From assembly GCF_938010525.1 (NCBI RefSeq), contig NZ_CALLVK010000023.1, forward strand, positions 1 through 64,000: a DNA stretch of 64,000 bases, in the 5' to 3' direction. The notes below the pieces were generated by a model. It searched no databases and was not told where the DNA came from. It saw only the letters and a program-made list of their open reading frames with translations. A program made the position numbers and the translations under genes. The stretch's first letter is position 1. The number at the start of each line of letters is the position of its first letter. This document shows, piece after piece, positions 42,028-51,164 of the stretch. The stretch comes from Abiotrophia sp938010525. GTDB lineage: Bacteria; Bacillota; Bacilli; Lactobacillales; Aerococcaceae.

Positions 42028-44811
42028 ATGAAACTAAAAGAGACCCTCAACCTTGGTCAAACCAATTTCGCCATGCGGGCAAATTTACCAACTAAAGAAG
42101 TCGTCCTACAAAAAGAGTGGGAAGATGCGAATATCTATCAACAAATCCAAGCTAAGAATGCTGACAAGCCGACTTATGTGCTCCACGATGGGCCTCCCTA
42201 TGCCAACGGTAAAATCCACATAGGTCACGCCCTCAACAAGATTAGTAAGGATATTATCATTCGCTCTAAATCCATGTCTGGCTTCCGGTCGCCTTATGTA
42301 CCAGGTTGGGACACACATGGTCTGCCAATCGAATCTGCCTTGACCAAGCAAGAAGGGGTTGACCGCAAGTCCATGTCTGTGGTCGAATTCCGCAAGCTCT
42401 GTCAAGAATATGCCCTACGGCAAGTAGAAGGCCAAAAGGCTGACTTCAAACGCTTAGGTGTGACAGGTGAATGGGACAATCCTTACTTGACTCTAGCTCC
42501 TGAATACGAAGCGGCACAAATTCGCATTTTCGGCCAAATGGCGGCAAAAGGCTACATCTACAAGGGCTTGAAGCCAATCTATTGGTCACCATCCAGTGAA
42601 TCGTCCTTAGCGGAAGCCGAAGTTGAATATGCAGACGTAACCTCTCCTTCTATCTATGTGGCTTTCAAGGTCAAAGACGGCAAAGGCATGGTACCAGAAA
42701 AAGCTGAGTTCGTAATCTGGACCACCACGCCTTGGACTTTACCAGCTAACTTAGGGATTTCAGTGAGCCCTGTGGCTAGCTATGTCCAAGTCAAGGTTGG
42801 GGACCGTCATTTCATTGTAGCCCAAGACTTGCTGGAGTCCTTAGCTCAAACCCTTAACTGGGAAGATTACCAAGTAGAGGCGCACTATCAAGGGAAGGAC
42901 TTTGATAGGCTCACTGCTTGGCATCCTTTCTATGAACGAGAGTCCCTACTCATGGTGGGAGATCACGTAACTTTAGATGCCGGGACTGGTTTGGTACATA
43001 CTGCTCCTGGTCACGGGGAAGACGACTACCATGTTGGTAAAGCCTATGGTTTAGATATTCTGTCCCCATTGGATAACCAAGGTCACTATACTCATGAAGC
43101 TCCTGGCCTTGAAGGTGTCTTCTATGCAAAAGGTAACAAACTAGTAGTGGAATTACTCAAGGAAAAGGGTGCCCTGCTGTCTTACTCTGAATTTGTCCAC
43201 AGCTACCCGCATGACTGGCGGACTAAAAAACCTGTTATTTATCGCGCGACACCTCAATGGTTTGCTTCTATTGATAAATTCCGTGAAGAATTGCTTGAAG
43301 CAATTGAAACACAAGTTAAATGGTACCACCCATCAGGCCAGCCACGTATCTACAACATGATTCGTGACCGAGGTGACTGGGTCATCTCTCGTCAACGGGC
43401 ATGGGGTGTACCACTTCCTATCTTCTATGCTGAAAATGGGGAAGCTATCTTAACAGCTGAAACCATTGAGCATGTGGCAACTTTATTTGAAACACACGGT
43501 TCTAATGTCTGGTTTGAACGTGAGGCTAAGGATCTCTTGCCTGAAGGCTTCACGCATCCTAGCAGTCCAAATGGTAAATTCACCAAGGAAACTGACATCA
43601 TGGACGTATGGTTCGACTCTGGGACCTCTTATGCAGGGGTTTTAGAAGCCAGAGATTATCTGACTTTCCCAGCAGATCTCTACTTGGAAGGGTCTGACCA
43701 ATACCGTGGTTGGTTCAACTCAAGCTTTACCACTTCTGTTGCTGCTAAGGGCGTGCCACCTTATAAGGCAGTATTGTCTCAAGGCTTCGTCTTAGACGGT
43801 AAAGGTAACAAGATGAGTAAGTCATTAGGTAACGTTATTGTGCCGGAAGAAGTCATGAATGAACTTGGGGCTGACATTATCCGCCTTTGGGTTCTCAGTG
43901 TCGACTCAGAATCAGATGTACGGATTTCTAAGGACATCCTCAAGCAAATTGCTGAAGCTTACCGTAAAATCCGGAATACTATTCGCTTTATGTTAAGCCA
44001 TGTCTCAGACTTTGACCCAAGCAAGGATAGTGTAGCATTTGAAGACTTACGTCCTGTTGACCAATACATGACGGCTAAGTTCAAGCTTTTTGTTAACGAC
44101 CTTCTAAGTGCTTATGATAAGTTTGAATTTGCTAGCATCTATAAGAAGGTGATCAACTTCATGACGGTTGACTTGTCTGCCTTCTACTTAGACTTCGCTA
44201 AGGACGTACTCTATATCGAAGCGCCAGATAGCTTACCTCGTCGTCAAATGCAAACCGTCATCTACGGCATCTTGCGTGACCTCTTGCCACTCTTAACTCC
44301 AGTCCTCTTGCATACCATGGAAGAAGCCTGGAAGGAATTACCTGGGGTTGAAGGCTTTGTTCAGTTAGCAGAATTCCCTCAAGCAGTCGATGGGACCGCT
44401 TATCAAGCCCTGGTGGATCAGTGGAAACTCTTCTTCCATGTCCAACAAGGGGTTCAAAAAGCCTTAGAGGAAGCGAAAAATGCTGAACAAGACCCAATCA
44501 AGAAATCTTTTGAAGCAGCAGTGACCCTCTATGTCAATGAAGAACAAGCCAAGGCTTTGAAGGCCTTGAGTCAAGACTTAGATCAATTACTCATTGTCTC
44601 TCATCTAGACTTAGTGACCACACCGGCACCAGATCACGCCTTAGTCTTAGACGATTATGCAGTTTCTGTTAGCCGCGCTCAAGGGCATGTCTGTGAACGA
44701 TGCCGGGCAGTTCGTCCGGAAGTGGGCACCATTGAGGAAGCACCAACTCTCTGCCACCGTTGCCACCAGATTATCAAAACGCATTACCCTGCTTACTTTG
44801 AAGCAGAATAA
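42028..44811 (+). CDS. ileS: Isoleucyl-tRNA synthetase
   Basis: IleRS charges tRNA-Ile and edits valine. The 927-residue class I synthetase shows HIGH (about 66-69, GKIHIGHALNK), the CP1 editing domain with TTPWTLPAN, the KMSKS loop (about 596-600) and a C-terminal zinc finger with Cys pairs CERC (about 889-892) and CHRC (about 909-912). Length and zinc finger are typical of the Gram-positive form, not the mupirocin-resistant one. It is under T-box control. Confidence 0.98.
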   Translation: MKLKETLNLGQTNFAMRANLPTKEVVLQKEWEDANIYQQIQAKNADKPTYVLHDGPPYANGKIHIGHALNKISKDIIIRSKSMSGFRSPYVPGWDTHGLPIESALTKQEGVDRKSMSVVEFRKLCQEYALRQVEGQKADFKRLGVTGEWDNPYLTLAPEYEAAQIRIFGQMAAKGYIYKGLKPIYWSPSSESSLAEAEVEYADVTSPSIYVAFKVKDGKGMVPEKAEFVIWTTTPWTLPANLGISVSPVASYVQVKVGDRHFIVAQDLLESLAQTLNWEDYQVEAHYQGKDFDRLTAWHPFYERESLLMVGDHVTLDAGTGLVHTAPGHGEDDYHVGKAYGLDILSPLDNQGHYTHEAPGLEGVFYAKGNKLVVELLKEKGALLSYSEFVHSYPHDWRTKKPVIYRATPQWFASIDKFREELLEAIETQVKWYHPSGQPRIYNMIRDRGDWVISRQRAWGVPLPIFYAENGEAILTAETIEHVATLFETHGSNVWFEREAKDLLPEGFTHPSSPNGKFTKETDIMDVWFDSGTSYAGVLEARDYLTFPADLYLEGSDQYRGWFNSSFTTSVAAKGVPPYKAVLSQGFVLDGKGNKMSKSLGNVIVPEEVMNELGADIIRLWVLSVDSESDVRISKDILKQIAEAYRKIRNTIRFMLSHVSDFDPSKDSVAFEDLRPVDQYMTAKFKLFVNDLLSAYDKFEFASIYKKVINFMTVDLSAFYLDFAKDVLYIEAPDSLPRRQMQTVIYGILRDLLPLLTPVLLHTMEEAWKELPGVEGFVQLAEFPQAVDGTAYQALVDQWKLFFHVQQGVQKALEEAKNAEQDPIKKSFEAAVTLYVNEEQAKALKALSQDLDQLLIVSHLDLVTTPAPDHALVLDDYAVSVSRAQGHVCERCRAVRPEVGTIEEAPTLCHRCHQIIKTHYPAYFEAE

Positions 44812-44824
44812 TAATATAGTAAGT

Positions 44825-44855
44825 AAAAGCAACATTCCTTTCGGATGTTGCTTTT
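44825..44855 (+). terminator. Terminator between ileS and brnQ
   Basis: AAAAGCAACAT pairs with ATGTTGCTTTT. It lies 22 nt before the brnQ start and gives no space for a new promoter, so brnQ may depend on read-through. Confidence 0.85.
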
Positions 44856-44876
44856 GCTTGAAATGGAGCATGATAA

Positions 44877-46214
44877 ATGAACAAAAAACTTCAGTCTAAA
44901 GATGCCCTTTATTTAGGTTCCATGCTGTTTGGGATGTTATTTGGGGCAGGGAACCTTATTTTCCCAGTTCACTTAGGACAAGAAAGTGGCGCTCAGGTAG
45001 GGCCAGCTGTGGTCGGACTCTTGATTTCAGCTATCGGCTTGCCTTTCCTGACCATTCTCGCTATGGGGATGTCTAAGAGTAAGAGTGTAACCGAACTAGC
45101 CAGTCGTGTCGGCAAAAAGTTCAGTGTGATTTTTACGGTTTTGCTCTATCTGGTAATTGGCCCTTTATTTGCGGTGCCACGCTTGGCAAGTACATCTTAT
45201 ACTATTGGGGTAGCCCCCTTTATCGAATCGAGTCACCAAGGACAAGGACTTCTAATCTATTCCCTCATCTTCTTCCTAGTAGCGGGCTTTCTGTCCTTGA
45301 ATCCGGGCAAGATTTTGGATTATATTGGCAAAATTCTTAATCCTGCCTTTTTACTGGTTTTAGGGCTACTTTTGACCCTGACAGTTCTCAATCCGATGGG
45401 GCAAGCTGGGCAAATGATGGCCCAGGGGCGCTATGCTCAACAAGCAATGGCGACAGGCTTTCTGGAGGGTTATCAGACCCTGGATGTGCTAGCGGCCTTG
45501 GCCTTTGGGATTGTCATGATTCAAGCTATGAATCGTTTAGGGATTCAGGAGCCAGGTGAACTGGCTAGCGGTATGGTCAAATCCGGCGCCATTAGTATCG
45601 TCTTAATGGGTCTAATTTATGGGCTCTTGGCCTATGCTGGTGCGACTTCCTTGGGTCAGTTTTCCATGAGTGCCAATGGTGGGATTGCACTAGCTCAGAT
45701 TGCTAATCATTATCTCGGTTCAGCAGGCAGTATCCTTTTGGCCTTAATTGTAATTCTAGCCTGCCTTAAGACAGGGGTAGGGCTCCTGACGGCTTTTTCA
45801 GAGGCAATGGTGGACCTATTCCCTAGTCTGGATTACAAGCATTATTTACTAGCGGTTAGCCTCTTGGCTACCCTTATCGCTAATGCCGGTTTGACTCAGA
45901 TTATTGCTTGGGCCGTTCCGGTGCTCATGTTTCTCTATCCTCTGGCCATTGTCCTAGTCATGGTCACCTTACTGTGCCGAGGTCGGGCAATCGACAGCCT
46001 TTACTACCAATGGGCTATGGCACTGACAGGCATAGTGGCGCTAATCGATGGAATTCAAGCCATGCCTGAGCTTGCTTGGCTACTACCATTGAAAGCATTA
46101 GCTTCAACATTCGCTACTTATTTGCCCCTGAGTGGCCAGAGCCTAGGCTGGATTGTACCTAGTTTCTTGGGTTTGGCTATTGCGCATTGGCAAGTGAGAC
46201 GAAAAGTATCATAA
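44877..46214 (+). CDS. brnQ: Branched-chain amino acid transporter BrnQ
   Basis: BrnQ is a cation-coupled importer of isoleucine, leucine and valine. The 445-residue protein has about twelve membrane helices and the family opening LYLGSMLFGMLFGAGNLIFPVHLGQ. The location directly behind T-box-controlled ileS suggests a link between uptake and charging of isoleucine. A GGAG site 9 nt upstream supports ATG 44877. Confidence 0.94.
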   Translation: MNKKLQSKDALYLGSMLFGMLFGAGNLIFPVHLGQESGAQVGPAVVGLLISAIGLPFLTILAMGMSKSKSVTELASRVGKKFSVIFTVLLYLVIGPLFAVPRLASTSYTIGVAPFIESSHQGQGLLIYSLIFFLVAGFLSLNPGKILDYIGKILNPAFLLVLGLLLTLTVLNPMGQAGQMMAQGRYAQQAMATGFLEGYQTLDVLAALAFGIVMIQAMNRLGIQEPGELASGMVKSGAISIVLMGLIYGLLAYAGATSLGQFSMSANGGIALAQIANHYLGSAGSILLALIVILACLKTGVGLLTAFSEAMVDLFPSLDYKHYLLAVSLLATLIANAGLTQIIAWAVPVLMFLYPLAIVLVMVTLLCRGRAIDSLYYQWAMALTGIVALIDGIQAMPELAWLLPLKALASTFATYLPLSGQSLGWIVPSFLGLAIAHWQVRRKVS

Positions 46215-46227
46215 AAATATGATTGAA

Positions 46228-46257
46228 AGAGCTTGGGGCTTGCCCCAAGCTCTTTTT
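46228..46257 (+). terminator. Terminator after brnQ
   Basis: AGAGCTTGGGG pairs with CCCCAAGCTCT around a short loop, followed by T5. Confidence 0.92.
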
Positions 46258-46263
46258 CTATAT

Positions 46264-46485
46264 AAAAAAGAGGGTAGGAACCCTAGTTCCTACCCAAATC
46301 CGTTAGTGCCGTTTGGTCATATAGATGTTTTGAACCCGCAATCTAAGCAGGTGGGCACCTAACGCCTAACCGCTGACTACCAAGTGAAAAGGCCTGTCAT
46401 AAGTCAGTCGAGTTGGTTCCCTATATCTAAAGAAAAATGTTCGGTCAACACAGTGTATATGTCACGTACACCACAGATTTTCTAT
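46264..46485 (-). ncRNA. ssrS: Probable 6S RNA
   Basis: A strong minus-strand promoter (TTGCAA-16-TGC-TATAAT, 46492-46519) is followed by about 220 nt without an open frame. The end is a good terminator: GGGTAGGAAC and GTTCCTACCC with a U-rich end on the minus strand. The two halves can fold back as a rod: ATATAGGGAACC with GGGTTC...CTATAT, GACTGAC with GTCAG, and GTT..CCG with CGG...AAC. Such a rod with a central bubble is the 6S plan, which mimics an open promoter and binds sigma-A polymerase. The place next to rarA fits the Firmicutes location. I could not match it to a covariance model. Confidence 0.72.
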
Positions 46486-46491
46486 ACTTTT

Positions 46492-46519
46492 ATTATAGCA
46501 CGACTTGTTAAATTTGCAA
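46492..46519 (-). promoter_or_regulatory. Promoter of the 6S-like RNA
   Basis: On the minus strand TTGCAA and TATAAT are 16 nt apart, with TGC directly before the -10. Confidence 0.8.
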
Positions 46520-46529
46520 GTAAGCGCTC

Positions 46530-47804
46530 TTATTTTTTGAGGATTTCTTTAACTTTTTGGTAGTAGTGCGCCAAGGCTTCTTCATACTTACCGCTAGGGT
46601 CTGGCTGGAAGAACTGGTGATGAGCTAATTCCTTAGGCAAGTATTCTTGTGCCACGATATGTCCAGTATAGTCGTGGGGATAGCGGTAGTCAAGTCCTCG
46701 GCCCAACTTGTCAGCGCCTTGATAGTGACTGTCTCGCAAATGGTCTGGGACTGGGGCGACTTGTCCTTGGTCAACTGCAGCCATGGCAGATTTGATAGCG
46801 CGATAGCTGGTGTTAGATTTTGGACTCAAGGCTAGGTCAATGACCGCAAAACCTAAGGGAATGCTGGCTTCTGGCAGACCTAGCTTTTCAGCGGCTTGAA
46901 TGGCCGCAACCGTTCTTTGCGTGGCAGCTGGGTGGCCCAGACCAATATCCTCATAGGCAATCACTAGCAGGCGACGGCAGGCAACCGTCAGCTCGCCGGC
47001 AGTCAGTAATATGGCTAGGTAATAAAGGGCAGCGTCGACATCACTGCCGCGGATGGATTTTTGTAGGGCGGAGATGACGTCGTAGTGGGCGTCACCATTC
47101 TTATCATGTTGAAGTCGGCGACGTCGCAAGCAATCACTGGCCACTGCCATGTCGATAATAATTTGCCCATTTTGGTCCGGTTCAGTTGAGAGGACTGCCA
47201 GCTCTAAGGCGTTAAGGCTGGTCCGAATATCACCGCCCGAAACTTGGGCAAAATGTTCCAGAACGCCATCCTGGACTTGTACAGGGTACTTACCGAGCCC
47301 ACGTTCTTGATCGGCTAAGGCCCGAGTCAAGCCAAGGCAAACCTGCTCAGGACTGAGGGGTTTGAGTTCAAAAATTTGCACCCGACTTCTAATGGCGGGG
47401 TTGATGGCAATATAAGGGTTCTCGGTAGTCGCTCCAATCAGAATGATCCGACCACTCTCCAGATGCGGTAGTAGAAAATCCTGTTTGGTGGTGTTTAATC
47501 GGTGAATTTCATCCAAGAGTAAGATGAGGGTGCCGGAAAATTTGGCTTCTTCTACTACCTGTTCCAGTTCTTTCTTACCATCGGTGGCCGCATTGAGGGT
47601 TCGGAAGGCATAACGAGTTGAACCTGCAATAGCGCTGGCAATGGAAGTTTTGCCGATGCCGGGCGGTCCGTATAGAATCATGGAAGTCAGGCGCTTGGCT
47701 TGCACCATGCGGTGGATAATCTTACCAGGGCCAACAAGGTGCTCTTGGCCAAGAATATCTTCCAGTTGACGAGGGCGCATGCGATAGGCGAGTGGTTGAA
47801 GCAT
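46530..47804 (-). CDS. rarA: Replication-associated recombination ATPase RarA (MgsA)
   Basis: RarA is a clamp-loader-like AAA+ ATPase acting at stalled replication forks. ATG 47804 (MLQPLAYRMRP) lies 6 nt after AAAGGAGG and gives 424 residues; an upstream start at 47825 was rejected. Walker A GPPGIGKTS is at about 47-55, Walker B LLLDEIHR at about 100, sensor 1 GATTEN follows, and the C-terminal tetramerisation domain is complete. Its neighbour iscS-mnmA is divergent, as in Bacillus yrvN-yrvO. Confidence 0.96.
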   Translation of the reverse strand: MLQPLAYRMRPRQLEDILGQEHLVGPGKIIHRMVQAKRLTSMILYGPPGIGKTSIASAIAGSTRYAFRTLNAATDGKKELEQVVEEAKFSGTLILLLDEIHRLNTTKQDFLLPHLESGRIILIGATTENPYIAINPAIRSRVQIFELKPLSPEQVCLGLTRALADQERGLGKYPVQVQDGVLEHFAQVSGGDIRTSLNALELAVLSTEPDQNGQIIIDMAVASDCLRRRRLQHDKNGDAHYDVISALQKSIRGSDVDAALYYLAILLTAGELTVACRRLLVIAYEDIGLGHPAATQRTVAAIQAAEKLGLPEASIPLGFAVIDLALSPKSNTSYRAIKSAMAAVDQGQVAPVPDHLRDSHYQGADKLGRGLDYRYPHDYTGHIVAQEYLPKELAHHQFFQPDPSGKYEEALAHYYQKVKEILKK

Positions 47805-47839
47805 GAGAGGCCTCCTTTCAATCAATTATCTGCCTATTC

Positions 47840-47868
47840 ATCATACCGCAAAAGGCCTGAGGAGACAA
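47840..47868 (-). promoter_or_regulatory. Promoter of rarA
   Basis: On the minus strand TTGTCT (47863-47868) and TATGAT (47840-47845) are 17 nt apart. Confidence 0.7.
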
Positions 47869-47910
47869 ATCTTCTGACTAAACTTATGGATAGGCGAAAG
47901 GCTAGGAGTG

Positions 47911-47919
47911 TGCTATAAT
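47911..47919 (+). promoter_or_regulatory. Extended -10 promoter of the iscS-mnmA-recD2 run
   Basis: TGCTATAAT is a full extended -10, 36 nt before the iscS start. The -35 region is poor. Confidence 0.6.
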
Positions 47920-47955
47920 AAGAAGGAAAGTCTAGTCTGAGAGGAGGGGGCCAAG

Positions 47956-49116
47956 ATGGCGATTTATCTTGATTATGCAGCGACAACACCTGTTCGTCCG
48001 GAAGTTGTCCAAGCTATCACAAGCTCCTTATCCCAACTTTATGGGAATCCCTCTAGCACTTATCAATTGGGCAAGTCTGCCAAGTATGCGCTCAATCAGG
48101 CCCGCGAGGCCATTGCTCAGGATTTGGGCCTAGCTTCAGCTTCTTGCCTCTACTTTACGTCAGGGGCGACGGAAGCCAATAACTGGGCTATCTGGTCTCA
48201 GGCTCAAAGTGCCCTTGCAGCGGGTAAAGCTCCTCACTTGGTGGCTTTGGCCGTAGAACATCCCTCTGTGGACTTAGCGCTCAAGCGATTAGAGGAGCAG
48301 GGCTGGACCATTTCCTGGATCCAACCTCAAGATGGGGGCAGTGACCAAGACCTGATTGACCAATTTCTAGCGGCTAGTCAGGAAGATACCAGTGGCTGGG
48401 TGGCCATGGCGGTCAACAATGAAGTAGGCGCCATTTATCCTATCCCTGCTTTGGCACAAGAAGCTCGTCAGCGTGGTTATTTTTTCCATGTTGATTTGGT
48501 TCAAGGGATTACCAAACTGCCTTGGCAACTAGACCAGATAGCTACCTCTTGGAGCCTATCAGGCCATAAACTAGGTGGGCCTAAGGGGGTTGGTTTACTC
48601 TACTTCCAAGCATGGCAGGATCAACTAGGCCTGCAACCTTACTTGGTAGGGGGCGGTCAGGAAGCTGGCATGAGGGCAGGGACGGAGAATTTAGCCTATA
48701 TTCAGGGATTGGCTAAAGCCATCCAGCTGTCACTAGCAGAAGCGGAGCAGCGACAAGCGCATTTGGCAAACTTGGAAGCTTACTTCTTGGAGGAGCTAAC
48801 TCGAGCAGGGATTGACTATCAAGTCAACCGACCACAGGCTCATCATTTGCCAGGCTTCCTTAATCTCTGGCTCAAAGGCCTCAAGGCTAGTCAGGTCCTA
48901 ATCCATTTAGATTTGGCTCAGATTTATGTTTCGGCTGGGTCAGCCTGTTCGGCAGGTAGTCTAGAACCTAGTCGTGTCCTTAAGGGTTACTATCCTGACC
49001 AGGAAGACCGTCAGCGTGAAAGTATTCGTCTGACCATGGGTTTGGACTTAACGCAAGCAGACTTAGACCAAGTGGTCAAACAACTTGGCCTCTTAAAAGC
49101 AAGACAACAAAAGTAA
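47956..49116 (+). CDS. iscS: Cysteine desulfurase IscS (for MnmA)
   Basis: This group I PLP desulfurase of 386 residues begins MAIYLDYAATTPVRPEV. The PLP lysine is at about 204 (LSGHKLGGP) and the catalytic cysteine at about 331 (SAGSACSAGS). GAGAGGAGG precedes the ATG. mnmA lies two genes on, so it most likely supplies sulfur for 2-thiouridine at tRNA position 34, like Bacillus YrvO. It is distinct from the thiI-linked desulfurase at 20842. Confidence 0.94.
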   Translation: MAIYLDYAATTPVRPEVVQAITSSLSQLYGNPSSTYQLGKSAKYALNQAREAIAQDLGLASASCLYFTSGATEANNWAIWSQAQSALAAGKAPHLVALAVEHPSVDLALKRLEEQGWTISWIQPQDGGSDQDLIDQFLAASQEDTSGWVAMAVNNEVGAIYPIPALAQEARQRGYFFHVDLVQGITKLPWQLDQIATSWSLSGHKLGGPKGVGLLYFQAWQDQLGLQPYLVGGGQEAGMRAGTENLAYIQGLAKAIQLSLAEAEQRQAHLANLEAYFLEELTRAGIDYQVNRPQAHHLPGFLNLWLKGLKASQVLIHLDLAQIYVSAGSACSAGSLEPSRVLKGYYPDQEDRQRESIRLTMGLDLTQADLDQVVKQLGLLKARQQK

Positions 49117-49135
49117 ACAAGAAAGGCGATGAATT

Positions 49136-49471
49136 ATGGCATTCACCAAACAAGCAACCTTAAAAGGTTTTAACCGTACCTTCGAAATCAACCCAGCCTG
49201 CAAACCTTATACTTTGCGGGACAATGGCTTTACCGAGTCAACTGGCGGTAACTTCCAATACAAACGTCCTTTAGATAGCCACCACCGTGATGGTTTGGTG
49301 CTCAAGGTCTTGGTGAACAAGGACTTGAAGACTCTCAAAATCTCAACCGTTAATAACAAGGGTTTAACTGCTGTCGATGTGACCAAGTTAGCTCATAATG
49401 AAATGGTTGTGGAGAAGATTAACTTTATCTTTGACGGCTTTGTTGAGCGTAATGTTTTAATTGAAGTCTAG
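49136..49471 (+). CDS. DUF1831 family protein
   Basis: The 111-residue soluble protein begins MAFTKQATLKGFNRTFEINPACKPYTLRDNGF and has one cysteine (about 22). Size and place between iscS and mnmA match DUF1831, a small family of Lactobacillales found at this spot. No function is known. The context suggests a role in sulfur transfer to MnmA, but there is no visible zinc or persulfide motif beyond the single cysteine. Confidence 0.72.
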   Translation: MAFTKQATLKGFNRTFEINPACKPYTLRDNGFTESTGGNFQYKRPLDSHHRDGLVLKVLVNKDLKTLKISTVNNKGLTAVDVTKLAHNEMVVEKINFIFDGFVERNVLIEV

Positions 49472-49481
49472 CCTAAGTGGG

Positions 49482-49507
49482 GAGAACGAGAGAGTGCTTT
49501 CGTTCTC
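49482..49507 (+). terminator. Weak hairpin after the DUF1831 gene
   Basis: GAGAACGA pairs with TCGTTCTC around a 10-nt loop; the tail TTCTTCTG is only partly T-rich, so at most attenuation is expected before mnmA. Confidence 0.4.
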
Positions 49508-49592
49508 TTCTTCTGTTATCAATTAAGCACATATGTCAGGATGCTCTGCCTTCCACGGAGTTATCCATAGAGAGAAAGAAAGGAAAAGAACA

Positions 49593-50720
49593 ATGTCAAC
49601 AAATGGAAAACGTGTCGTTTTGGGTATGAGCGGAGGCGTAGATTCTTCTGTCGCTGCCTTGCTACTCAAGGAGCAGGGCTATGAAGTCATCGGCCTCTTC
49701 ATGAAAAACTGGGACGATACTGACGAAAATGGTCACTGTACAGCGACTGAAGACTACCAAGACGTAGTCAAAGTCGCGGAGAAAATTGGAATTCCCTATT
49801 ATTCTGTTAACTTCGAGAAAGAATATTGGGACCGGGTCTTTGAATATTTCTTACGCGAATATCGGGCGGGGCGTACGCCTAACCCAGATGTGATGTGTAA
49901 CAAGGAAGTCAAATTCAAGGCCTTCCTAGATTATGCTATGGAATTAGGGGCAGACTATATTGCCATGGGGCACTATGCTCGTTCGGAGCGAGATGAAAAT
50001 GGAGTAGTCCACCTCTTGCGTGGCCTGGATAATAATAAGGACCAAACCTATTTCCTTAGCCAACTATCCCAAGCCCAACTCCAGAAGGCGCTCTTCCCTT
50101 TGGGCCATTTGCAGAAGTCTGAAGTTCGTGCCTTAGCAGAAGAGGCCGGCTTGGCGACTGCCAAGAAGAAGGATTCAACCGGTGTCTGCTTCATTGGAGA
50201 ACGGGATTTCAATGAATTTCTTTCCAACTACCTACCCAATAAACCGGGTAAAATGGTGACCCTAGATGGCCAAGTCAAGGGCGAGCACATGGGGCTTATG
50301 TACTATACCATTGGACAACGCCAAGGCTTAGGGATTGGTGGCGGTGGCACTAGCAATGAACCTTGGTTTGTCATTGGTAAGGATCAGACGACGCAAACTC
50401 TCTATGTAGGTCAGGGCTTCCATCATCCAAATCTCTATTCAGACTATCTGACGGCCAGTGAAGTATCCTTTACAGCGCCTAATTTGTCGGATGTGCCAGA
50501 AGAATTCCGATGCACGGCTAAGTTCCGCTACCGTCAACAAGATATTGGAGTGACGGTTAAACTTAGCCAAGATAAGACTCAGGCGACTGTTATTTTTGAT
50601 GAACCAGTTCGGGCCATAACACCTGGTCAGGCAGTGGTCTTCTATGATGGCCAAGAGTGTCTGGGTGGCGGGCTGATTGATGCGGCCTACAAAGAGGGGG
50701 TGCAACGCCAATATGTCTAA
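49593..50720 (+). CDS. mnmA: tRNA-specific 2-thiouridylase MnmA
   Basis: MnmA thiolates U34 in Lys, Glu and Gln tRNAs. ATG 49593 follows AAAGAAAGGA and gives 375 residues; the frame from 49533 has no ribosome site. The PP-loop GMSGGVDSS is near residue 10-18. The two catalytic cysteines are at about 101 (DVMCNKEVKF) and 199 (TGVCFIGE). The stop overlaps the next gene by 8 nt. Confidence 0.97.
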   Translation: MSTNGKRVVLGMSGGVDSSVAALLLKEQGYEVIGLFMKNWDDTDENGHCTATEDYQDVVKVAEKIGIPYYSVNFEKEYWDRVFEYFLREYRAGRTPNPDVMCNKEVKFKAFLDYAMELGADYIAMGHYARSERDENGVVHLLRGLDNNKDQTYFLSQLSQAQLQKALFPLGHLQKSEVRALAEEAGLATAKKKDSTGVCFIGERDFNEFLSNYLPNKPGKMVTLDGQVKGEHMGLMYYTIGQRQGLGIGGGGTSNEPWFVIGKDQTTQTLYVGQGFHHPNLYSDYLTASEVSFTAPNLSDVPEEFRCTAKFRYRQQDIGVTVKLSQDKTQATVIFDEPVRAITPGQAVVFYDGQECLGGGLIDAAYKEGVQRQYV

Positions 50721-51129
50721 GGAGCAACTTCGTTGGACTGAGGCTATTCCGACTGTCCAAGACTATCTAGATTTGCGGATTGCTACAGGCTTGGGGGCTA
50801 AACCCCCTCAAGAAGTGGCTGAACGTGCGCTAGCTAATTCCCTCTATATGATTTGTGCCTACCAGGGACAGCGGCTCGTTTGTTTTGCCCGGATTGCTGG
50901 GGACGGTGCCTTATCTTATATGATCAATTCGGTCATGGTGGCGCCTGAATTCCAAGGTCAAGGTCTGGGTAAGGCCCTGATGCAAGCTGTCACTGACTGG
51001 CTCATAGCGAATGCGGATTCGTCTGCTTATGTTTGCTTGATGGCTAAGGAACCAGCCGACCGACTCTATCAGCAGTTTGGTTTTCAAGTTATTCCAGGCA
51101 ATATTGGGATGCGCTGGCTTAAGCCCTAA
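50713..51129 (+). CDS. GNAT family N-acetyltransferase
   Basis: The 138-residue protein shows the GNAT acetyl-CoA motif APEFQGQGLGKALMQ (about 78-92) and the closing strand LYQQFGFQ. ATG 50713 lies inside the end of mnmA; a GAGGGGGTG site about 10 nt upstream supports it. The substrate cannot be told. Its overlap with mnmA suggests cotranscription with a tRNA modification gene, but no functional link is visible. Confidence 0.85.
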   Translation: MSKEQLRWTEAIPTVQDYLDLRIATGLGAKPPQEVAERALANSLYMICAYQGQRLVCFARIAGDGALSYMINSVMVAPEFQGQGLGKALMQAVTDWLIANADSSAYVCLMAKEPADRLYQQFGFQVIPGNIGMRWLKP

Positions 51130-51164
51130 GTCTCATTACCTAGCCTTAAGAAAGGAGGCCGCTT

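Noticed and set aside
46300..46480. tRNA or tmRNA in the brnQ-rarA spacer
   Set aside because: GGGTTCAAA resembles a T-loop, but there is no acceptor stem, CCA end or tag frame; a 6S-type rod explains it better.
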